Origin: Synaphobranchus kaupii
Taxonomy: Eukaryota; Chordata; Actinopteri; Anguilliformes; Synaphobranchidae
Assembly: GCA_029718625.1 (NCBI GenBank)
Contig: CM056383.1
Span: 67,985,758-68,049,757 of the forward strand
Length of the DNA stretch: 64,000 nt
Direction of reading: 5' to 3'
Shown here: in pieces, positions 54,814 to 64,000 of the stretch
Layout of the letters: every line of letters starts with the position of its first letter
Position numbering within the stretch: the stretch's first letter is position 1
Notes under the pieces: generated by a model
Seen by the model: only the letters and a program-made list of their open reading frames with translations
Told to the model about the DNA's origin: nothing
Database searches by the model: none
Position numbers and translations under genes: made by a program

Positions 54814-56868
54814 CATGCTCGCAGAACTGTAGCATAGCAGGGTATTCTTCATAGCATTGAGATGGTGTTATAGGTTGTCATCGCTGCTATACTGCACTTT
54901 GGGAGTTAATTGCGTTTCTTGCTTCTTTGGCAGTCGCTGCTGTTATTGAGTGTGTTCTCACAAAAAAAAACTCTTGTCCAGAGAGGATTAAGACAAATCT
55001 GGTAATTACAGTCGGTGTACAATAATACAGAAATTAGACGAAAACAAACAAACTTTGATACGTCAAGGAAACGATAACTTAAACGAGTAATGCGTAGACA
55101 TGCAATGCAGTGTTTCAAAACAAGCTGTTGAACAGTATCTGCAGAGGAGGAAAAACGCTCCCCGGGGCATTTGAGGAAAAGGAAATAAGGGTTTATTTAA
55201 GAAACAGTAAACGCTGGGCATGAAATGAGTTGTGAGTTGAAGTGTAGGGAGTGACAGTAACTGTGAAATGAACGGTTTGCGGGTACCGGAAACCGCACAG
55301 TTCTTCCCGCGCTGCCATAAGGAAGCTTTTAGTGGGGTCATATGCTGCCATATCCACTGTCTTTTCCTGCTCATAGTACTTCCCTAGCTTCATATTATTG
55401 TTTATTGTTCTTATACTCTTTAATTATTGATTAAAATGTAATGCTATGATTTCATATTTGTAATGGTAGTGTACCCCTTCTTCCAGTAGGCTATTTCTGA
55501 GTGTCAACAACAAAAAGAAAAACTGTGCACTGGATACACTTTGCAGTATTATGGTCACATCGATAGCAATGTCACACCACAATCTGTTAAAGGATAGTGC
55601 TCCTGTGTCACTGGGTGTCAGTCAGTCTGTCGTAGTGGGGCAGTTTAAGGTTTCACCGGTGTCAATCATTAAGTCACTGGGTCAGTTAATCACCGGTGTG
55701 TGGCTTCTGTCCAATGCCCAGGTGAGGATAACACCCCAGGAAGTGTTGAGTCATTGTGATGTCATGGCTCGGCAGGGCACATTAATTGGTATTTTAGAGC
55801 AGGTATGTGGTGGTTCTGCAGAGGGCATTAATTGCTGACTCAGGGCAGGTTACTTGCCCCTCTGCTGTGCTGATAATTGGACAGGAAGCTGCTGACAGAG
55901 CAAGAGGAGGGGTGGGTGTGGGATTGGGCTCAGACTAAAACATTTCACCATTACAAACACAACATGATAAGAGAGATCTGGACCCTACAGTAGATTCTCT
56001 CATCTCCCAGTCTGCAGCGCAGGTCAGAAGATAAATAGCACTTCCATGTGCTATGGGATACCTGAGGCTGCTCAATCAGCACTTTTAACCACCTCTCCAG
56101 CCCAGTGAAATGATGCATTGTACAGTGGTTAACATGTATTATATAAATTTAACTTTGGATTGAGAATGTGTATTTGAAGACCCTGCTCCTAAAAGTACGG
56201 GAGTCACAAAATGTCTATTTTGAGAAAATCAAATCAGAAAATATCATTGATCCATAAAAATCAGCCATTAAAAGTTTTTGCTGTTTTTATGCATTGCTTA
56301 GGCACCTTTTCTGTTAACAATATTTATAGGGTGGACTTAGCTAACCAAATACAACATGTTTCTATGCTCAACTTGAATTGTCTAGAAATGTGATGTCAGT
56401 ACTTTTAGCACCAGGGTCTTTTTGAAGTACACCATGATGTCGCAATGAAAGGGACTACCGGATCAATGCCGCCTCGTTATATTTTACTTATTCCATTTGA
56501 AAATGGGCCAAATATATTTTTTCCCCCTTTCTTTCACAACTTTATAGAGTCTCTGAATTTTCTAGAAAAAACTAAAATACCTAAAAGAGGTTATGCTCGC
56601 TTAAAATTGATAATGTTACATTTAAAAATCTAAGACCTCAAACATTAATCTGTTTTAAAAAGCTCTTCCAGTTTATCACACTATTCCTTTTACTGTGTTT
56701 TTTATGATTCTTATAATCATTTTAAACTTTCTGCTGTCACAAAAAAAATTCAAACATAAAGGAAGGCAAGTTTACACTATTAAATATTTGATTGACATGA
56801 CCTATATATCCCCCTGCTGTATGTCTCTTCTCTCCACCATCCTCTCTTCCGCCCAGCATTTCAAACAC
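54814..56868. other. Unassigned AT-rich DNA
   Basis: No gene or named repeat recognised. Frame 55551-55838 contains no known domain. Confidence 0.35.
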
Positions 56869-56873
56869 TTAAC

Positions 56874-57512
56874 TGCACGGGGTCAGGTTCGGAGAACCAG
56901 ACGCCACTGAGAGGGGATCTGAAAGTAGTCCCACGAAGCATGAGAAACAACCACTAAAGTGGGAAAAAGGAGTCCGTGAATGGAGCAGAGGGACATAAAC
57001 AGTAAGGGAATATAACTCCCGGCGTTCAGCCAAAATAAAACAACCCAGATAACAGGGCGAAGCTTGTAGACTCGAGCAGAGAATAGCAAAGAAAAGAAAA
57101 ATGCCTCTAGCTCAAAAATAAAAGACAAACAGAAACGAGGCGAAATCGAGGTACTACCTCAACAGAGATAGGGAAAAGAAAACCAAGGAAGAAAATGAGT
57201 AAGAAAGGAAAACGAGATCTCTACAAGGAAAGAGAACTCCTAACTCACTACGGCAGACCCCACATGTACTTTTAGTAAACGCAAAAGAACAAGTGGCCGC
57301 CAAATCCTATACCGTCCTTACCTGGCTTAGCCTGGCAAGAATGACACAAAAGCCCCGAACAACGAGTGAACGGAGCTAATGCAGTGCAGAGTGCACCTGA
57401 AGAGAATAATTAATTAGTCCCGAGAACGAGAACTAAGGCCCGGAGCGCCCTCTTGTGGCCCAGAGAGGCAACGCCTGAAAACAGAAACTGAAACAGGCAG
57501 AAAACCATGACA
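56874..57512 (-). mobile_element. Solo LTR, 639 bp, related to the one at 17 kb
   Basis: TTAAC at 56869-56873 and 57513-57517 flanks the segment. On the minus strand it starts TGTCATGGTTTT and ends GACCCCGTGCA. The first 12 bases equal those of the LTR at 17088-18977. GAGGGCGCT follows about 50-60 bp in, and GTTCGGGGCTT lies downstream, also as in that LTR. The two ends are similar too (ACCCCGTGCA against ACCCCATTACA). No internal region is present. This is a shorter member of the same LTR group, without the tandem modules of the longer copy. Confidence 0.78.
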
Positions 57513-57517
57513 TTAAC

Positions 57518-58879
57518 TTGCCTCTTGTAATTTAATATCACCATGGAATGCACCTTGAAATAGAAACAAAAGGTCACAAATTACTTTCCTGTGAGGTTAT
57601 ACATAACTACACAAGAATTATTTACTGCGGATGAGTTAAAACAGTGCTGTCTTCTGAATTTAGCTTTTCAGGTATTCTGAGTTACACAAAGCATCCAGTA
57701 TTATTCCATTTTCTTTGATGCATCATTCTAGCCAAACTTATATTTATACAATTGGCGTAATTTGCTTGTCAGCTTGAGAATGCCATTTTTTCTTTAGCTG
57801 AATTTCTTTATTCGAAAATGGATACAGTATCTGCTACAATGCGATACCTTTTTTCCCCTCATCATTTTCCCATCATGCCTTTTCCCCCAGAAGCTACCTG
57901 AGACCTTGTCACGGAGCTTGTCCTATGAGAACAGAGCTTGTCCTATGAGAAAAGGCCTGTCAAGCCCGTGCACTGATGTGTCCTTTCATGTTCCCGTGTC
58001 TATGTGAAAGACGGCACGAAGCTTTCTTCCGCCTGAACACGGTGTTGGGTGCGTGCTGTACACAGATCGGCATTGCATTCAGCGCATGATTCACCTTCGT
58101 GTAATGAGGTTGTTAAGTCTCGGAAAACATTGTTTCGGATATAATTCCCTTCCTCGGCTCTCTGGAGTCACGACACCTTCTGATACGGAGCAGTGGGAAG
58201 CGCCACCTCAATGCCTTTCCTCTTCAAAGACGAAACATCGCATTTAATCGCGGCTGCAGAAAGGAAGCCACCCCTGCAGCTGGTGCACATTAGTATGAAT
58301 CATACAGTAAAGATGCGTCATCACGCTACGTACACCTGTACCTGTGCAATCCAGTTCGCTTCCGTTGCTTATGAACGCTATAGCAGTGATTTATTTATAG
58401 CCCGCATACTGTTACTATTACTATTATGCCTTTAACTCCAGCTTACATTCATCCAAGAACCATGATGCAACCCAACTACCATTAGAGTGATGCAATTACC
58501 GACTGATGTGATTTCATTCTATGTTCGTTCTGCGTGACATCGCTACGTACATGTGCATTGTTTGATAATTATATTCGTGTTTATGTGTCTGTATCTGCGC
58601 TCATTTAGACATGCACATTACCGCAGTTCCCCGCATAAGATGTCTGTTTTATTACTTGGTAATCATAATCACAGTTGTCAGCGCTGACTGAGACTGCTTT
58701 GCAATTGGTGTGTAAATAAATGATGGTGTAAATCAACAAAAATGACTCAAGTGCTTCAAGGCTGGATTGGTCATAATTAAATATGCATCTTCAAGAATAA
58801 AAAAAAAAATCAGGCCCCTGGTGTCTGAAGAACCCTCTAATGTAATAATCAGTGATGCGCTTTATTCAACCCAGAAAGT
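57518..58879. other. Unassigned DNA
   Basis: GAGCTTGTCCTATGAGAA is duplicated in tandem at 57916-57951. No gene; the stretch 58000-58400 has mixed composition and no visible repeat. Confidence 0.35.
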
Positions 58880-58978
58880 GTGTGTGCATGTGTGTACGCA
58901 TGTGTGTGTCTGCATGTGTGTCTGTGTGTGTGCATGTGTATAGGTGTGTGTGTATGTATGGTGTGTGTGTGTATGTAC

Positions 58979-59010
<32 letters not shown>

Positions 59011-59053
59011 CTGCATGTGTGTCTGCGTGTGTGCATGTGTGTGTGTCTCTGTG
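58880..59053. repeat. Imperfect (TG)n microsatellite
   Basis: TG-rich tract with GCATG, TATG and TCTG interruptions. Cys/Val-rich frames on both strands are artefacts. Confidence 0.93.
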
Positions 59054-59152
59054 TTGATATGAACTATTATCCTGGCTTATGGCCTGTGCTAATTGACAGG
59101 CTACAAGCATCACAGGATGAGTCTGGGAAATAAGACCAGGAAATCGACACAA

Positions 59153-59252
59153 GCGAGGACATGTTTATTAACGATAGCAGCATATATCCATAGCCTCTGC
59201 ACTCGCGAGGACATGTTTATTAGCGATAGCGGCATATCTCCATAGCCTCTGC
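59153..59252 (+). repeat. 52-bp tandem duplication
   Basis: GCGAGGACATGTTTATTAAC begins copy 1 (59153) and GCGAGGACATGTTTATTAGC copy 2 (59205); both continue GATAGC-GCATAT-TCCATA, GCCTCTGC. Only a few substitutions separate them. A 14-bp unit (GGTCTGGGAGCTGC) repeated three times follows at about 59294-59333. Confidence 0.85.
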
Positions 59253-59846
59253 TGGCCTCAGTCACGCCCTACAGACGCGCAAAGCCTCGGCCGGTCTGGG
59301 AGCTGCGGTCTGGGAGCTGCGGTCTGGGAGCGAGTGCGCGATCAGACAGACCGTGGGCTCCTCTTCGGCCGAGAGCTCCTCATCCATACACTGCGATTAC
59401 TTTTTTTTTAAATCCGGCAGTGAAGATAAGAGCAAACGCAAGCAACAGAAGAGACTCCGGCAACAAGACGTCATCCATCCCCCAGCTGTTCTCCGCTCGG
59501 CTCAGCCCGTCTCTCTCTCTCTCTGCCGGAACGTCCATCCAATGTAAAAATCCATATTAGTCTCTAGTCTTTTTTTCAGTCCCCTGAGCATGGTGCTGAA
59601 TCTGAATTATTTCAGGAAATATCAATATCACTCTATCAACGTAGGCCTATTGTTTGTACGAAAGAAAATCTAAGCTGTGTAGGTCTGGTAAGCATCTGCT
59701 AAATGCTTTGAATGCAAGCTGAACACGAACAAACAGAAGGATACAAACAGAAGGGTATACATGTAACGCACAAGTGTTTTTTATTTATTTTTTATTGAGA
59801 ATGGCTTTTCCTTATTTTACTCTCATTCTGCCGACAACCAAACATT
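59253..59846. other. Unassigned; GC-rich at 59.26-59.50 kb
   Basis: CpG-containing patch (CGCGCAAAGCCTCGGCCGG, GAGTGCGCGATC, TTCGGCCGAGAG) with the GGTCTGGGAGCTGC triplication. It may be a small regulatory islet. No gene is recognised. Confidence 0.35.
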
Positions 59847-61243
59847 TAATCTAAAGCTGGTTGCATGTTCATGAAGGCGTAATCTAAAGCTGGTTACATG
59901 TTCATGAAGGCGTAATCTAAAGCTGGTTACATGTTCATGAAGGCGTAATCTAAAGATGGTTACATGTTCATGAAGGCGTAATCTAAAGCTGGTTACATGT
60001 TCATGAAGGCGTAATCTAAAGCTGGTTACATGTTCATGAAGGCGTAATCTAAAGCTGGTTACATGTTCATGAAGGCGTAATCTAAAGCTGGTTACATGTT
60101 CATGAAGGCGTAATCTAAAGCTGGTTACATGTTCATGAAGGCGTAATCTAAAGGTGGTTACATGTTCATGAAGGCGTAATCTAAAGATGGTTACATGTTC
60201 ATGAAGGCGTAATCTAAAGGTGGTTACATGTTCATGAAGGCGTAATCTAAAGCTGGTTACATGTTCATGAAGGCGTAATCTAAAGCTGGTTACATGTTCA
60301 TGAAGGCGTAATCTAAAGGTGGTTACATGTTCATGAAGGCGTAATCTAAAGATGGTTACATGTTCATGAAGGCGTAATCTAAAGCTGGTTACATGTTCAT
60401 GAAGGCGTAATCTAAAACTGGTTACATGTTCATGAAGGCGTAATCTAAAGGTGGTTACATGTTCATGAAGGCGTAATCTAAAGGTGGTTACATGTTCATG
60501 AAGGCGTAATCTAAAGCTGGTTACATGTTCATGAAGGCGTAATCTAAAGCTGGTTACATGTTCATGAAGGCGTAATCTAAAGGTGGTTACATGTTCATGA
60601 AGGCGTAATCTAAAGCTGGTTGCATGTTCATGAAGGCGTAATCTAAAACTGGTTACATGTTCATGAAGGCGCAATCTAAAGATGGTTACATGTTCATGAA
60701 GGCGTAATCTAAAGCTGGTTACATGTTCATGAAGGCGTAATCTAAAGCTGGTTACATGTTCATGAAGGCGTAATCTAAAACTGGTTACATGTTCATGAAG
60801 GCGTAATCTAAAACTGGTTACATGTTCATGAAGGCGCAATCTAAAGATGGTTACATGTTCATGAAGGCGTAATCTAAAGCTGGTTACATGTTCATGAAGG
60901 CGTAATCTAAAGCTGGTTACATGTTCATGAAGGCGTAATCTAAAGCTGGTTACATGTTCATGAAGGCGTAATCTAAAGCTGGTTACATGTTCATGAAGGC
61001 GTAATCTAAAGATGGTTACATGTTCATGAAGGCGTAATCTAAAGCTGGTTACGTGTTCATGAAGGCGTAATCTAAAGGTGGTTACATGTTCATGAAGGCG
61101 TAATCTAAAGCTGGTTACATGTTCATGAAGGCGTAATCTAAAACTGGTTACGTGTTCATGAAGGCGTAATCTAAAGGTGGTTACATGTTCATGAAGGCGT
61201 AATCTAAAGCTGGTTACGTGTTCATGAAGGCATAATCTAAAGC
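59847..61243 (-). repeat. 33-bp minisatellite, 43 units
   Basis: The unit is GGTTACATGTTCATGAAGGC then GTAATCTAAAGCT. The array runs head to tail with almost no length change; 43 TAATCTAAA/CAATCTAAA starts are present. The main variation is one site (AAAGCT, AAAGAT, AAAGGT, AAAACT), plus rare GCATG, ACGTG and GCAATC forms. Because 33 is a multiple of three, a 338-codon minus frame stays open (11-residue repeat LRLHEHVTSFR). I treat it as a by-product: there is no signal peptide, unique domain or splice context. Confidence 0.95.
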
Positions 61244-61438
61244 TGCTTCCAACTGAAAACCCACAAGGAAAAGCCTAGGAGCCAACAAATCAAATAAAAT
61301 ATGACGTTAAATAAGCTATCATGCGGAAATCCATGATGGATTCCTGATTATGTACATATAGAAAGATGAATATTGGTAAAATAATATATTTTTGTAAACA
61401 CAGTAGTTCTTACTCTCATACTCCAGAATACATCTGAA

Positions 61439-61594
61439 CACCCTCTCATGCAAACGCATTTCTCCAGCGCATTGGAACACCCTCTCATGCAAACGCATTT
61501 CTCCAGCGCATTGGAACACCCTCTCATGCAAACGCATTTCTCCAGCGCATTGGAACACCCTCTCATGCAAACGCATTTCTCCAGTGCATTGGAA
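61439..61594. repeat. 39-bp tandem repeat, 4 copies
   Basis: The unit is CACCCTCTCATGCAAACGCA then TTTCTCCAGCGCATTGGAA. Four copies are present with one substitution (CCAGTGC) in the last. 39 is also a multiple of three, so frames on both strands remain open across the array. Confidence 0.95.
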
Positions 61595-62449
61595 GTCTGC
61601 TATATCAGAGGCTTTGTGGAGACAACATGCCTTCAACTAGCGTCCATTGACTGTCTTCAAACAAAATGTACTTCTAATGAACATATTTATTCACTATTTC
61701 TGCAAACACTTCCAGGAATAAAATCAATAAAATCAAATTATTATCGGTTATGTCTGATACTTTTTCAACATGGAAGATTTATTCATACATGCTACAAAAG
61801 TAATAATTGTTTAGATAAAGCCAGTTCAAAGTTTGGAGCACAAATGTATGCATGTCTGAATGCCAAGGATAATTCTAAGTAAGTAGATTGTTTAAATGGA
61901 TGATACAACATGTTCTTCCCATTAGCTAATAAATGGATATAGTATAATATACCAACCATTTCCTCCATCTGTGGAAACTACACACACGCACACACACACG
62001 CACACGCACACACACACACACACATTATTCAGTCAGATAAGTTCATTAAATAGAGTATCTGCCTTTAGGCATTCTTTGCTTACCGAACTATAATCATTTG
62101 CATGTCCCATGGGAAGCTAATGAGGTAATTAACAAGTGACACATGACCTAATACCATATGTTACCCATGACATTGAAACCCATCAGCAAGAGATATACTG
62201 CTATTTCCAGCTGAATATATCTTGTTTTGTTTTTTTACACAGAGAGGGAATCTTGATTTAGTTTTCACAGCAGTATGACACAGGTCAGCATAAAAAAGGG
62301 ACCTGTTTAAAAAAGCTCTAGATATTGAATCTGTTGGCTGTGTTATGAGACTGACAAACAGCGGTAGTGTGGTTATGGCACTTTATGGCGGCTTTTTCAG
62401 TTAAACCAAGCCACACACGCACAACACACACAAACTCCATGACAGAAGG
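61595..62449. other. Unassigned; (AC)n at 61979-62023
   Basis: Interrupted AC run near 61980-62023. No gene or named repeat. Confidence 0.4.
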
Positions 62450-62646
62450 GGTGACAGGGTATTACAATGGTTAGAGCACTGGGCTTGTAACCCAATGGTT
62501 GTAGGTTCAATTCCCAGATAGGACATTGCAGTTGTACGCTTGAGCAAGGTACGTGACCTGAATTGCCTCAGTAAAAACATCCAGCTGCTTCAATGGATGC
62601 TATGTCTCTCTGGATCAGAGCATCTGCTAAACGCCTGTAATGTGAT
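62450..62646 (+). mobile_element. tRNA-derived SINE with L2/UnaL2-type tail, near full length
   Basis: The tRNA-like head has ATGGTTAGAGCACTGGGCTT (A-box side), GTAACCCAATGG (anticodon region) and GGTTCAATTCC (B box, about 62505-62515). The body has GTTGTACGCTTGAGCAAGGT and GACCTGAATTGCCTCAGTA. The tail is CTCTGGATCAGAGCATCTGC then TAAACGCCTGTAATGT. It is the same family as the minus-strand copy at 29674-29890. RNA polymerase III-type internal promoter remains recognisable, but several CpG-type changes suggest an old copy. Confidence 0.82.
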
Positions 62647-64000
62647 AAATGGCTGAATGATTTTTTTTTTGCCCCATCCTGCAACTGTCACTTTTCCCTT
62701 CATAGGTGCAAAAACAAAAAAATAAGTCAATCTCAACAAGCGTTTTAGTCTTATATTTAGACGTAAAATCGTATTTCTATTAGTTTTTTTTGCTAAATAA
62801 GACAAAGTATTGCCAGTGAGATAGCTCGACTCATTTCAAGATTTGCCAATGGCGTAAGAAAATTGTCAAGTAAACGGTAACTTAAAACAAGCTAATATTT
62901 TCTACTTGAGAAAAAAATGTAAGTTTCATTACAAGATTAAAGACTTTTTTTTTCTTCCCAGAATGGCGATCAAAAGTTGCGGCTCTAATAATCAAAAGCA
63001 AATTCACATCCAGTGAGAGATTCACTTTTTAAAGGTCTGCAGTGAGTTCTCTCTCCCCTTGCTTTTATTTGTATTCTTTATCTCCTACACGCTTTAAATC
63101 TGGGTCTTTCCCTCATCTCTGGCATTCAAAGTGACCAATGAATATTTATCAGGACTATTGTAGCTCACAGTAAAGGAGATGGACCGTGTTTGTTTGGGTT
63201 TGCGTGGCAGTTTATTTTCAACATTTCTCTGTAGGATCGAGGGTGGCATAACTGGCATCTATGAAACGTTGTGGCTTTAAGAGGCAGCTGGGATGGGGGA
63301 AAATGTTTTAAAAAGCGTTGTCTGACGAGGGACGGTGAGGGAACTGTGGATTATACACTTTCCGAGTGCTTTAAAAAAGAGAGATGTTTGTGCCTCTGCA
63401 GGAGATGGACTGAACCACCAGTCAACAGTTGTGTATGCAAATGAAGATGGCGTGGTTTAAATCTACTGATAACCAATTATAAGTTCCTTGTTTGCATCCA
63501 GTGCCCCGGAATTATAAAAAATGAGAATTCTAATGTTTGTACCTTACATATTAAAAGTCCAGAGTGGGCTGTTTTATCTCCAAAAAAATAAATAGATAAA
63601 TTAAAAAAAGAGCTGATCCAAAAAAAACTTTGATTGATCTTTCAAAAGACTATCTTAGACAGCTACCTTCTAACATAGGCAATTCAGAAAAGAGGCAAAG
63701 GACAGACATGGTGTCCAAATTGCATTGTGGTTAATCTCGTCAGAAACAATTTAATTCATCATTGCAGTTGAGCAATGCGACTGTTAGAGACAAATCTTGT
63801 GCCCTTTAAATATATGTCTTCCAAACGTCTGATTGACCCTTGGTGATTTTTACAGTTCAGATTACTTTTTTATCCTTCTGATTCAAAGCTTTGTTAAGAG
63901 CGTTATTAATTTGGCCAGGTGCTCATAATCAGACTCCACACAGGGAATATGAATTTTACTTAACCCATTTGGATAAATGCAACGTTTTGTGAAGCGTTTC
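62647..64000. other. Unassigned AT-rich DNA
   Basis: No gene, RNA or named repeat. The interval 63050-63480 has mixed composition and no visible repeat; A-rich patch at 63580-63630. Confidence 0.35.

Noticed and set aside
59823..60839. 338-codon minus-strand protein with an 11-residue repeat
   Set aside because: A 33-bp repeat without stops is open by arithmetic. There is no signal peptide, unique flank or splice evidence. Kept as a repeat only.
59847..61243. CRISPR array
   Set aside because: Regular spacing superficially fits, but units are contiguous with no unique spacers, no cas genes are present and the DNA is eukaryotic.

Overview
The window looks like about 64 kb of non-coding chromosomal DNA from a ray-finned fish. 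The evidence is the repeat content: a Sleeping Beauty-like Tc1 inverted repeat, a 5S-rRNA-derived SINE, tRNA-derived SINEs with an L2/UnaL2-type 3' tail, very long CA microsatellites, and hAT, piggyBac and mariner-type miniature elements. The eel-type SINE/LINE tail would fit an elopomorph, but such tails occur in many teleosts, so I do not name a species. There are no operons, ribosome binding sites or CRISPR arrays. I could not identify one protein-coding exon with confidence. The longest open frames lie in tandem repeats and are by-products of repeat units that keep a frame open.

Layout. 1-5.5 kb: AT-rich DNA with a Tc1 end broken by a 496-bp nested insertion, a long-armed hairpin element (2.07-2.23 kb) and a 89-bp segment present twice, 852 bp apart. 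5.5-6.1 kb: 5S-derived SINE. 7.1-7.7 kb: CpG-containing block with a minus-strand TATA-like motif. 9.5-11.1 kb: three miniature DNA transposons. 11.6-12.0 kb: a GC-rich open frame with splice-like borders, the best candidate for an unrecognised exon. 17.1-19.0 kb: a 1.89-kb solo LTR with a 5-bp target duplication. 21.1-22.35 kb: a minus-strand tRNA-SINE whose CT-rich body has expanded into 19 tandem copies. 22.9-23.1 kb: a LINE 3' end. 25.8-26.0 kb: an 81-unit CA tract. 27.5-28.3 kb: palindromic transposon arms enclosing a LINE/SINE-like insert. 29.7 kb: minus-strand tRNA-SINE. 35.8-38.9 kb: a roughly 62-bp minisatellite split by a 2.06-kb LTR-like insertion. 41.8 kb: L2-type LINE tail. 47.3-47.6 kb: CpG-dense islet. 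48.5-57.5 kb: several MITEs and a second solo LTR related to the one at 17 kb. 58.9-62.6 kb: TG tract, 52-bp duplication, a 43-copy 33-bp minisatellite, a 4-copy 39-bp repeat and another tRNA-SINE.

The remaining sequence is unassigned. Some of it (about 6.8-7.0, 30.6-30.9, 43.9-44.3 and 46.85-47.3 kb) is of even composition and free of visible repeats, as expected for conserved non-coding elements in a gene desert or large intron. That is an inference from appearance; only cross-species alignment can test it. The main interest is the record of nested and expanded mobile elements, several dated relative to one another by intact target-site duplications.
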